Shown in pieces: positions 25,568-32,815 of a DNA stretch of 53,199 nucleotides (within the stretch, counting starts at the first letter, position 1; every line of letters starts with the position of its first letter). The stretch is from positions 1-53,199 of the forward strand of contig CAMPIM010000005.1 of assembly GCA_946886365.1 (NCBI GenBank), given 5' to 3'. Under the pieces are notes generated by a model. That model searched no databases. It was not told the origin of the DNA and worked only from the letters and a program-made list of their open reading frames with translations. Position numbers and translations under genes: made by a program. The stretch comes from an uncultured Novosphingobium sp. (GTDB taxonomy: Bacteria; Pseudomonadota; Alphaproteobacteria; Sphingomonadales; Sphingomonadaceae).

Positions 25568-25593
25568 AAAAAAGGCCCGCCATTGGGCGGGCC
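25566..25593 (-). terminator. Rho-independent terminator of the entericidin gene, overlapping the tatC stop
   Basis: GGCCCGCC (25574-25581), loop ATTG, GGCGGGCC (25586-25593): a perfect 8-bp GC stem. Read on the minus strand, it is followed by eight T (25573-25566), so it terminates the leftward entericidin transcript; these Ts overlap the tatC stop codon. On the plus strand there is no T-tract. Confidence 0.85.
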
Positions 25594-25620
25594 GCAAGGG
25601 TGGGAGCCTGGTTACGCTGC

Positions 25621-25749
25621 TTACTTCGCCGCGTCTTCCACGGCCGCGCCAGCGCTCTGCACGTCTTTGCCAGCGCCTTCGACGGTGTTGCATGCAGCCA
25701 CCATCAGCGAACCGGTAAGCAGCAGAGCGGCAAGGATCTTCTTGGTCAT
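25621..25749 (-). CDS. Entericidin A/B family small lipoprotein
   Basis: A 42-residue lipoprotein. Starts MTKKILAALLLTGSLMVAAC, with the lipobox cysteine at 20, then NTVEGAGKDVQSAG, the entericidin signature, and an Ala/Asp/Lys tail. AGGAGA lies five bases before the ATG. Entericidins are stress-induced small lipoproteins of the envelope, in E. coli linked to stationary phase. Here an EcfG-type promoter lies ~60-85 bases upstream, consistent with general-stress control. It ends at a strong terminator shared with the tatC 3' end. Confidence 0.87.
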   Translation of the reverse strand: MTKKILAALLLTGSLMVAACNTVEGAGKDVQSAGAAVEDAAK

Positions 25750-25809
25750 GGTCGTCTCCTAGGAAAAACTCGAGCCGGACAGCCTCGCTATCCAGCGGCT
25801 GAGGAGGAG

Positions 25810-25834
25810 AACCCACGGCCACGAAATACGTTCC
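25810..25834 (-). promoter_or_regulatory. EcfG-type promoter of the entericidin gene
   Basis: On the minus strand: GGAAC (25834-25830), 16-base spacer, GGTT (25813-25810). Matches GGAAC-N16/17-cGTT with one change in the -10. Transcription would start near 25804, leaving a ~55-base leader before the entericidin ATG. Confidence 0.65.
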
Positions 25835-25871
25835 GCATCCGGAAATATCTGGTTTTGAACGGAAAAGGCCC

Positions 25872-25970
25872 AAAAAATCAGAGCCCGGAACGCGTCGGGG
25901 GGGGAGATGCGTTCCGGGCTCATGTTTTTTGGATAGCAAGAGCGGGGGGCAAAAGATTTGCTATCCGGTA
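25872..25970 (-). ncRNA. Candidate EcfG-controlled small RNA with two C-run loop hairpins
   Basis: Read on the minus strand, about 99 nt. Hairpin 1: GGATAGCAA / TTGCTATCC (25966-25958 and 25939-25931), perfect 9 bp, with an 18-nt loop holding CCCCCC. Linker AAAAAACAT. Hairpin 2: GAGCCCGGAACGC / GCGTTCCGGGCTC (25921-25909 and 25893-25881), perfect 13 bp, with a 15-nt loop holding CCCCCCCC, followed by TGATTTTTT: a Rho-independent terminator. A GGAAC-N17-GGTT promoter lies just upstream. C-rich exposed loops are typical of alphaproteobacterial sRNAs that bind Shine-Dalgarno sequences. No plausible ORF is inside. It may alternatively be only the terminator of the cell-wall hydrolase gene. Confidence 0.6.
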
Positions 25971-25975
25971 TGCAG

Positions 25976-26001
25976 AACCCTCCATCGCGACATTTGGTTC
26001 C
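25976..26001 (-). promoter_or_regulatory. EcfG-type promoter of the candidate small RNA
   Basis: On the minus strand: GGAAC (26001-25997), 17-base spacer, GGTT (25979-25976). It shares the GGTT -10 with the entericidin promoter 165 bases further on. A start near 25970 would place hairpin 1 almost at the 5' end of the RNA. Confidence 0.6.
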
Positions 26002-26089
26002 GCTGTTTTTCAATCCAGCTCTATTTTTTATTTTCGAGCAAAATCAGCTGTTTGGAGAATGCATGGGAAAATATCTCACCCTGGCTCCT

Positions 26090-27004
26090 TCAGATGAGCG
26101 GCCGTCCGCTGTTTCTATATTCGGGCCGGATGGTGGACGGCGGAAGTGTGTCTTGAGGCGCTGGGGGCGGAACGATAATAGGTGCTGTCACATCGGCACC
26201 GACGGGCTCGGCGTAACGCTCAGCGATGCGTGGACTCGTCGACCAAGCGCGAACAGAAGGGCCGGACTGCCATTCCCGGCCGGGATAGGGGGTGCGAAAC
26301 GCCGCCTCCGTACCGTGAAACCCAGGCATCTGATAGAAGATGTGCGCGCCGATTACGGCGACGGCGCGCTTCGAAGCCGCCCATCCTGGGTGGACTGCCA
26401 GCGTGTGGTAGAAGGTCGCGAGCCCAACCGGAGCATAGACACGACCCGCGAGTGCCTGTTCCGCTATGCGGCGGGCGCGCGCCCAGCTTGGCGCATGGTT
26501 CGCCCGACCCATGGACCCGTCGCAACTGAAGGTGAATTGGCAAAGGGAATCGGCGCGCTCCGACCCCTGATACACGACGCCGCATACGCTATGGGGCCAG
26601 AGGGGGTTACGAACACGGTTGAGAACGACCTGAGCGACGGCGCGCTGGCCTTCTTCGGGTTCGTTGCCAGCCTCATAATAGATGGCGGAGGTCAGGCAGT
26701 TGATCGCCCGGTAGCTGTCCAGTGGTGTTTGCCCGCGAAAGGCGGCGGCCGGAGCGGCATCGACCGTGTCGAGCTTCAGGACATGCTGGCTGTTGCCAGG
26801 AGAAGCGGGCAGATCCTGAAAGACGCCGTCAACGAAGAAGTAGGCGGAACCGGGGAAATTTTCGCCCGGCCTCTCCGCGATGGCATCGCGTGCCGCCGCG
26901 TCGGCAAGCATGTCGAGCGGAGCGGCCGTGATCAGGCGCGGCAAGGCAAGCGCGATCACCGCCAGCGCGGCTAATGCCATATGCCATAATCGCGCGCGCG
27001 CCAT
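26090..27004 (-). CDS. Cell wall hydrolase, SleB/Hydrolase_2 family
   Basis: 304 residues. An N-terminal hydrophobic segment (about 8-28) acts as a signal or anchor. The catalytic domain (about 97-215) carries the SleB-type motif IYYEAGNEPEEGQRAVAQV with the catalytic Glu near 111, and the later CQFTFSCDG and ATFYHTLAVHPGW motifs. It is predicted to cleave peptidoglycan glycan strands (lytic transglycosylase-like) in the periplasm. The C-terminal ~70 residues are Pro-rich. It is divergent from cysK and upstream of the candidate sRNA. Confidence 0.88.
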   Translation of the reverse strand: MARARLWHMALAALAVIALALPRLITAAPLDMLADAAARDAIAERPGENFPGSAYFFVDGVFQDLPASPGNSQHVLKLDTVDAAPAAAFRGQTPLDSYRAINCLTSAIYYEAGNEPEEGQRAVAQVVLNRVRNPLWPHSVCGVVYQGSERADSLCQFTFSCDGSMGRANHAPSWARARRIAEQALAGRVYAPVGLATFYHTLAVHPGWAASKRAVAVIGAHIFYQMPGFHGTEAAFRTPYPGREWQSGPSVRAWSTSPRIAERYAEPVGADVTAPIIVPPPAPQDTLPPSTIRPEYRNSGRPLI

Positions 27005-27189
27005 GTCTGAAGCCGTCTGCTTTCACAAATTCATCGCGGCGGTGTGCCGCACGACCCGTCCTTAGCGCAAAAGCCTTGCCACTTTCTTCCCGCCCGATGC
27101 GATCTTTGCGCGGCAATGAAAACGGCTCTTTGGGTGGATGAGCATTCCCTTGCTTGGCAAGCGTGCATCCGCTCCGCTATGCGGGGAAC

Positions 27190-28185
27190 ATGCTGGTTCA
27201 GAATGATAGCCTCGCCCTGATTGGCAACACGCCGCTGGTACGCCTTACCGGCCCATCGGAAGAGACGGGCTGCGACATCTTCGCCAAGTGCGAATTCGCC
27301 AACCCCGGCGCGTCGGTAAAGGATCGCGCGGCACTCTTCATCGTCAATGATGCGGAGGAAAAGGGGCTGTTGCAGCCGGGCGGCACCATTGTCGAAGGGA
27401 CAGCGGGCAATACCGGCATCGGGCTTGCGCTGGTAGCCAATGCGAAGGGCTATAAGACGATCATCGTCATGCCCGAGACCCAGAGCCGGGAGAAGATGGA
27501 CACGCTGCGCGCACTGGGCGCGGAACTGGTGACCGTGCCTGCGGCGGCCTATTCCAACCCCGGTCATTTCGTCCACACGTCGCGCCGGATCGCCGAAGAG
27601 ACGGAGAATGCGGTCTGGGCCAATCAGTTCGACAATATCGCGAATCGCAAGGCGCATATCGTCGGTACGGCCGAGGAAATCTGGCAACAGCTGGAGGGGC
27701 AGATCGACGGCTTCACTTGTGCAGCGGGCACTGGTGGCACGATCGCTGGGGTCGGGCTCGGCCTCAAGGCGCATGACGAGAATATCACCATCGCGCTGAC
27801 CGACCCCTATGGCGCGGCGCTCTATAATTATTATGCCCATGGCGAGTTGAAGGCGGAAGGGTCGTCGGTGGCCGAGGGCATCGGGCAGGGCCGTATTACC
27901 GCCAATCTGGAAGGCGCGCCGATCGACACGCAGTTCCGCATTTCCGATGAGGAAGGGCTGCACTGGGTCGAGCGATTGCTGGCGGAGGAAGGGCTTTGTC
28001 TTGGCCTGTCCTCAGGGATCAACGTCGCAGGCGCGGTGGCGCTGGCGAAAGAGCTGGGGCCGGGCAAGCGGATCGTCACCATCCTGTGCGACACAGGCTT
28101 CCGTTATCTGTCCACCCTCTACAATCGTGAGTGGCTGGAAGCGAAGGGCTTGACGGTCTTCCCCTGGCTCGCGCACAATCGCTGA
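27190..28185 (+). CDS. cysK: Cysteine synthase A (O-acetylserine sulfhydrylase)
   Basis: 331 residues from ATG 27190; earlier in-frame codons lack a convincing start. A PLP enzyme that makes L-cysteine from O-acetylserine and sulfide. The PLP lysine is K44 (GASVKDR); the substrate loop reads TAGNTG (71-76) where most members have TSGNTG. The PLP-phosphate loop is AAGTGGTIAG. GGGGAAC precedes the ATG closely. A possible sigma-70 -10 (TATGCG) lies only ~10 bases before the ATG, so a very short leader is possible. Confidence 0.92.
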   Translation: MLVQNDSLALIGNTPLVRLTGPSEETGCDIFAKCEFANPGASVKDRAALFIVNDAEEKGLLQPGGTIVEGTAGNTGIGLALVANAKGYKTIIVMPETQSREKMDTLRALGAELVTVPAAAYSNPGHFVHTSRRIAEETENAVWANQFDNIANRKAHIVGTAEEIWQQLEGQIDGFTCAAGTGGTIAGVGLGLKAHDENITIALTDPYGAALYNYYAHGELKAEGSSVAEGIGQGRITANLEGAPIDTQFRISDEEGLHWVERLLAEEGLCLGLSSGINVAGAVALAKELGPGKRIVTILCDTGFRYLSTLYNREWLEAKGLTVFPWLAHNR

Positions 28186-28225
28186 TCGCCGACAAGGGTC
28201 GCGGCGACAAGATAAAGAGCGCTTA

Positions 28226-28531
28226 ATGGCTGAACATCCCCGCCGACAGGAAGGGTTGCAGCGTGTCCAGATCGGCCTGACGGGGCTGGCGGGCGTGGTG
28301 CTCCTCGTGGGTCTGGCGAATATCGTGATCGACAAGGCGCGGATCGATGATCCGGCAGTGCCGCCGCCGACCGTGCCGACCCTGGACGTCAATGCAGTCG
28401 CGCCCAAGGAACCTTTGGCGGAGCTGGGCGTGCAGCCCGCGCCGGAACAGCAGCCGATCGTCCCGGATCTTCAGCCGGACCCCAATCTGAGCAAGCCGAT
28501 GGATCGCGACCCACAGCCATCCGGCCGTTGA
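28226..28531 (+). CDS. Small single-pass membrane protein, unknown function
   Basis: 101 residues: a short basic N terminus, one transmembrane helix (about 15-35, IGLTGLAGVVLLVGLANIVI), then an acidic, Pro-rich periplasmic tail without recognised motifs. It starts 40 bases after cysK and is probably read through from it. Codon use is normal for the neighbourhood. Not recognised; probably a sphingomonad-specific envelope protein. Confidence 0.7.
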   Translation: MAEHPRRQEGLQRVQIGLTGLAGVVLLVGLANIVIDKARIDDPAVPPPTVPTLDVNAVAPKEPLAELGVQPAPEQQPIVPDLQPDPNLSKPMDRDPQPSGR

Positions 28532-29002
28532 AGGTCCGGGCTGCGCCCCGCGCATTGCCTGAAGGGCGCTACGCACATTCCTGATGCTTTGGCTGGGATC
28601 GGCGCTGGTCCTGCTCAGTGGCCTGCGCTGATCCCGGTTCCAATCGCTGTCATGCTGGGCTGGAGGCCGGGTGGCTTCGCGCGGTATGGGCAGGGGGCAC
28701 CGATCGGCGGGATTTTCTGGGCAATGTTGGGATCATCGAATTTGGCGCGGTTTGGCTCTTGGCGTTGGGAGGTGTTGCCTTGCAAAACTCGCCTCGAGGA
28801 GCGCGAAAATTGATATAGAACCAGAACAAAACGGGATTTCCCAAAATCTCCCGACTTTTCCCTTTTCTTGTGGCCCGGCCCTTGGTATCTAATTCGCATA
28901 GGGGTTTGTCAGGCTTTGCTAGTCCTGCGCACCGGGCCGCAATGACGCGGGTTGGTGAGCGGCTGCCTGCGCCCTTGCGAACAGAGGGGCAGCAGTCCGC
29001 AC
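28532..29002 (+). other. 471-base non-coding region upstream of mraZ
   Basis: No convincing gene: open frames here are short and lack ribosome sites. It becomes AT-rich after ~28810, containing the possible MraZ boxes and promoter elements (TTGTGG 28868-28873, TATCTAAT around 28886-28893, not well spaced). It very likely holds the main promoter of the dcw cluster. Two direct TGGG repeats (28718, 28728) also lie in it. Confidence 0.6.
28839..28862 (-). promoter_or_regulatory. Possible MraZ operator: three GGGA repeats at 10-base spacing
   Basis: TCCC occurs at 28839-28842, 28849-28852 and 28859-28862, i.e. three GGGAN boxes on the minus strand with exact 5-base spacers. MraZ binds direct TGGGN repeats with 5-base spacers in its own promoter in E. 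coli. Here the spacing fits exactly, though the base before GGG varies. It lies ~140-165 bases upstream of mraZ and just upstream of possible promoter elements. Confidence 0.45.
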
Positions 29003-29500
29003 GTGCCGGAAATCATTCTCTTTACAGGCAACGCGTTCAGCGTAGCGGACGGCAAGGGCCGTTTCGTGCTGCCTCTGGAGATGCGTCGGCAGGTCAAGCT
29101 GTCCAGCGCTGGTGAAACGCGACTTTATCTTTCCGTCCATGGCGACAACCCCTGCGCCACGGGCTTTGGAGAATCGCATCGCCGTTTCCTGTTCACCGAA
29201 GTCGAGGAACTGGCCCGCGAGGCACGGGCGCACGGCCGCGACTATAATGCCGACCTGGAGCTGGAACGCCGACTCGGCACGATCGAGGAAGTGAATTTCG
29301 ACGAAGGCGGCCGTTTCGCCATGCATCCCGACATCAAGGATGAATATGGCATCACCGATGCTGTCTTCTTCTATGGCGTTGGCCGTTACATCCAGATCTG
29401 GAAGCCGGAAACGCTGGTCGACAGCAAGGATCGTCCGGAATTGATCCGCAATAAGGTGCGCCGCTGGCTGGACCAGCGGACGGCGGGGGACGGCAAGTGA
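29003..29500 (+). CDS. mraZ: Transcriptional regulator MraZ
   Basis: 165 residues from GTG 29003. Two SpoVT/AbrB-like repeats form the DNA-binding ring: the first around [18 protein letters not shown], the second around [20 protein letters not shown]. The GTG is chosen because the protein then starts [13 protein letters not shown], as in relatives; the ribosome site is weak. It is the first dcw gene and probably an autoregulator. It overlaps rsmH by four bases (GTGA). Confidence 0.9.
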   Translation: MPEIILFTGNAFSVADGKGRFVLPLEMRRQVKLSSAGETRLYLSVHGDNPCATGFGESHRRFLFTEVEELAREARAHGRDYNADLELERRLGTIEEVNFDEGGRFAMHPDIKDEYGITDAVFFYGVGRYIQIWKPETLVDSKDRPELIRNKVRRWLDQRTAGDGK

Positions 29501-30462
29501 CCGCTCCTGCCGATCTGGATCGTCACATCCCGGTTCTGCTCAATGAAGTGCTGCATGCCCTCGCCATCAACCCCGGCGAGATTCATGTTGATGGCACGTT
29601 CGGCGCGGGCGGTTATTCCAGTGCGATGGCGGAACGGGGCGCGAAGGTTTTTGCCTTCGACCGCGATCCCGATGCCATCCGGGAAGGCGAGGCGCTGGCG
29701 AAGGAGAAGGGCATCACCCTGATCGCCGGGGAGTTTTCCCGCATGGAGCAGTTGCTGGGCGATCGGGGCATTACTTCGGTGTCGGGGGTGACGCTCGACA
29801 TCGGCGTGTCTTCGATGCAGCTCGATCGCCCGGAGCGCGGCTTTTCCTTTCAGGCGGACGGCCCCCTCACCATGACGATGAGCCAGAATGGGATGAGCGC
29901 CGCCGATTTCCTGAACAATGCCCCTGAGCAGGAGATTGCCGACGTCCTCTATCGCTATGGTGAGGAGCCGCGCTCGCGCCGGGTCGCCCGTGCGATCCTA
30001 GAGGCGCGCCCACTGGAGCGCACCGGCCAGCTTGCCAGCGTCGTTCGCCGGGCGCTGGGTCACAAGCCGCATGACAAGAAAGACCCGGCAACCCGCACCT
30101 TCCAGGCGATCCGCATCCATGTGAATCGCGAGCTGGAAGAATTGGAGCGTGGGCTGGAAGCGGCGGAAGCGATGCTGGAAGAGGGTGGTCGATTGGCCGT
30201 GGTGACTTTCCACAGCCTGGAAGACCGTATCGTCAAGCAGTTCTTGCGCCAGCGTAGTGGCGGAGAAGGCGCGGGATCGCGCCACCTGCCGGAACGCAAG
30301 GCCGCCGCTGAGCCCACCTTTCACAAACCGGCCAAAGCGATTCGTCCCGGCGAGGCGGAGTTAGCCCGCAACCCGCGCGCGCGCTCCGCGACCCTGCGCA
30401 GCGCCGTTCGTACATCAGCGTCCGTTTCTCAGCCAAGTTCTTCCAGGAGCGCCCGCCCATGA
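29497..30462 (+). CDS. rsmH: 16S rRNA (cytosine-1402-N4)-methyltransferase RsmH
   Basis: 321 residues, GTG start overlapping the mraZ stop. It has the family opening [10 protein letters not shown], the SAM motif [10 protein letters not shown], and [10 protein letters not shown] / ERGFSF. The C terminus has [14 protein letters not shown] and [12 protein letters not shown]. It methylates 16S rRNA in the P site. Second gene of the dcw cluster. Confidence 0.96.
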   Translation: MTAPADLDRHIPVLLNEVLHALAINPGEIHVDGTFGAGGYSSAMAERGAKVFAFDRDPDAIREGEALAKEKGITLIAGEFSRMEQLLGDRGITSVSGVTLDIGVSSMQLDRPERGFSFQADGPLTMTMSQNGMSAADFLNNAPEQEIADVLYRYGEEPRSRRVARAILEARPLERTGQLASVVRRALGHKPHDKKDPATRTFQAIRIHVNRELEELERGLEAAEAMLEEGGRLAVVTFHSLEDRIVKQFLRQRSGGEGAGSRHLPERKAAAEPTFHKPAKAIRPGEAELARNPRARSATLRSAVRTSASVSQPSSSRSARP

Positions 30463-31109
30463 TCGCGGTGAAGAGGTTGCAGAGCCTGATCTGGATCCTG
30501 CTCGTAGCGCTGGGTGCGCTTGGTGCCTATCTGGTATCGCTGAAAGTCGCGACCGAGCGCAACGAACTGATGAAGGTGCAGACGCAGATCGCGCGGGCGC
30601 GGGCGGACATTCGCTATCTGGAAACGGAATTCAGCGCGCGGGCGAGCATGCGGCAGCTGGAGCGGTGGAATCAGGATGATTTCATGTACGCGACGCCCAC
30701 CGCGCAGCAATATCTGGGCGGTGAGCGGGCGCTGGCGAACCTGGATGGCATCCAGCCCAACGGCCCCGACTATGTCGCGCCGCCTGTGATGGTGGCGATG
30801 GTCGAAAGCCCTGCCGACCTGCCATCTGCGCCGCAGGCCGCCCCGGCCAGTCCGGCAGCCACCCAAATCCGCAGCGATATCGCGGTGATCCGTGAAGCGC
30901 ATGCGGCCGACAATGTCGAAAAGATTGCTAAGCCCGCCGCCAAGACTCCTGCGGAAAAGGCGAAGGACGATGCGGACGTGTCGAAACCCAATCCGGTGGC
31001 CCGCCATGCGGAACGGATGGCGATGCTGGATGCCAAGCTGCTTGACGACAGCACCATCGGCGACATCAGCGCCAAGGCGGCGCGCGAACGCAAGAAAGGC
31101 GCGCGCTGA
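30459..31109 (+). CDS. ftsL: FtsL-like cell division protein with a long C-terminal extension
   Basis: 216 residues in the ftsL position between rsmH and ftsI. The first ~75 residues fit FtsL: short cytoplasmic basic stretch, one transmembrane helix (about 9-28), then a coiled-coil heptad region ([20 protein letters not shown]). The rest is a ~140-residue extension rich in Ala, Pro and Lys, which ordinary FtsL (~100 residues) lacks. FtsL is a septal scaffold protein that links FtsQ/FtsB to FtsI and FtsW. Overlaps rsmH by four bases and ftsI by one. Confidence 0.75.
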   Translation: MIAVKRLQSLIWILLVALGALGAYLVSLKVATERNELMKVQTQIARARADIRYLETEFSARASMRQLERWNQDDFMYATPTAQQYLGGERALANLDGIQPNGPDYVAPPVMVAMVESPADLPSAPQAAPASPAATQIRSDIAVIREAHAADNVEKIAKPAAKTPAEKAKDDADVSKPNPVARHAERMAMLDAKLLDDSTIGDISAKAARERKKGAR

Positions 31110-32815
31110 TGGCGACGATCATCGTTCAGCCGGGCGGCGCCAGGGCAGGCAAGCAGCGGGTTGATCTGACCGCGGTTGCGCACAACAGGCTGATGTTGCT
31201 GCTGATCCTGTTCATGGCGATCACGGCGGTGGTGATTCTACGGCTCACCTGGGTGGGCATCTTCGCGCATGGCGCAAGCGGCGATGGCGCCGTTTCGGGC
31301 CTGCTTCCCGCCCGCGCTGACATTGTCGATCGCAATGGCGTGCCACTCGCCCGCACGATGGACGCCTATTCCATTGCGGTGCGCCCGTCGAAGCTGATCG
31401 GCGAGCCCGCCGAACTTGCGCGCAAGCTGCACGAGATTTTTCCCGATGAGCCTGAGGCGGCGTTCTACAAGAAGCTGACCGGCAAGGGCTGGGCCTATCT
31501 GCGCCGCCGTGCGCTGCCCGAGGAAGTGGCGGCGGTGAACGCGCTGGGCGAGATCGGCATCGAATTTCCCCGTGAGAAGGAACGCCTGTATCCCCAGCGC
31601 AGCCTAGCGGCGCATGTCCTCGGCTTTGCGCCCAATGCCGACGGGCAGGGCGGCATGGGGGTCGAGGCGGCGTTCAATGATCGGCTGACCGATCCGGCGC
31701 TGCGTGGTCAGCCTTTTGCCATTTCGATCGACAGCCGGGTGCAGGGCGCGCTGGAGAGCGAGCTTTACGCGCAGATGGTCGCGCAAAATGCCAAGGGCGC
31801 GGGCGGCATCATCATGGACGTGAATACCGGCGAAGTGATTGCGATGGCGTCGATCCCCGTGTTCGATCCCAACAAGCTTCAGAATTACGCTGGCAAGAAA
31901 TGCAGCGAATCGCCACTCTGCAACCATATGGTTCAGGCGCGCTACGAACTCGGTTCGACGTTCAAGCCATTGTCGATCGGCGAGGCGATGGATCGCGGTG
32001 TCGTCACTTCGATGGCGAAGCGCTACGACGCGACCGCCCCGCTTGCGGTGGCCGGGTTCAAGATCAAGGACGACCACGCGCTCGGCCGCTGGATCAATGT
32101 GCCGGAAATATTGGTGCACAGTTCCAACATCGGAACGGCACGGATCGCCGATGAAATGGGCGCCGCGCCGATGCAGCAGCTGTTCCGCAACCTGCAATTC
32201 GACCAGCGGGCGCCGATCGAGCTGAAAGAACGCGCCAAGAGCATTTGGCCCTATAATTGGGGCCGCATAACGACGATGACTGTGTCCTATGGTCATGGCA
32301 TCGCGGTGACGCCGCTGCACCTTGCCGCCGCCTATGCGGCATTGGTGAACGGGGGCATCTGGCGGCCTGCCACCTTGCGCAAGCTGCACGCCAATGAAGT
32401 GCCCGAAGGCCATCGCGTCTTTTCCGCCGCCACCAGTGCGCGGATGCGGCAGCTGTTGCGGATGATCGTCGCCGCGGGTACAGGTCGCAGCGCCGACGCC
32501 AAGGGATTCCGGGTGGGCGGCAAGACGGGTTCCGCTGAGAAGCCTGAAGAAGGCCGGTATAATAAGAGTTCTCTGGTGACGACTTTCGCGTCCGCATTTC
32601 CGATGGACAATCCCCGCTACGTTGTGCTGACCATGATGGACGAGCCTAAAGGCAACACACAGACATTCGGCCTGCGCACTGCCGCATGGACAGCCGCGCC
32701 CGTGGTCAAGCGGGTGGTGGAGCGGGTCGGACCGATGTTGGGCGTCCTGCCTGATGAACGGCGCGACGTTGATATTTCCGACCTCATGCCCCTGCTCGGC
32801 AAGGAGGATCATTGA
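31109..32815 (+). CDS. ftsI: Peptidoglycan D,D-transpeptidase FtsI (PBP3)
   Basis: 568 residues: a basic N terminus, one membrane anchor (about 30-50), PBP dimer domain, then the transpeptidase domain with the three active-site motifs S283-TF-K286 (SxxK), S338-S-N340, and K472-T-G474. It crosslinks septal peptidoglycan. Ends LMPLLGKEDH, four bases into murE. Confidence 0.95.
   Translation: MATIIVQPGGARAGKQRVDLTAVAHNRLMLLLILFMAITAVVILRLTWVGIFAHGASGDGAVSGLLPARADIVDRNGVPLARTMDAYSIAVRPSKLIGEPAELARKLHEIFPDEPEAAFYKKLTGKGWAYLRRRALPEEVAAVNALGEIGIEFPREKERLYPQRSLAAHVLGFAPNADGQGGMGVEAAFNDRLTDPALRGQPFAISIDSRVQGALESELYAQMVAQNAKGAGGIIMDVNTGEVIAMASIPVFDPNKLQNYAGKKCSESPLCNHMVQARYELGSTFKPLSIGEAMDRGVVTSMAKRYDATAPLAVAGFKIKDDHALGRWINVPEILVHSSNIGTARIADEMGAAPMQQLFRNLQFDQRAPIELKERAKSIWPYNWGRITTMTVSYGHGIAVTPLHLAAAYAALVNGGIWRPATLRKLHANEVPEGHRVFSAATSARMRQLLRMIVAAGTGRSADAKGFRVGGKTGSAEKPEEGRYNKSSLVTTFASAFPMDNPRYVVLTMMDEPKGNTQTFGLRTAAWTAAPVVKRVVERVGPMLGVLPDERRDVDISDLMPLLGKEDH

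Noticed and set aside
25958..26974. A 338-codon plus-strand frame over the cell-wall hydrolase
   Set aside because: The opposite strand encodes a recognisable SleB-type domain and the composition of this frame is that of an antisense shadow; it would also cover the candidate sRNA promoter.
28584..28631. A 15-residue hydrophobic peptide (MLWLGSALVLLSGLR)
   Set aside because: No ribosome site and no conservation that can be seen; probably chance in the gap before mraZ.
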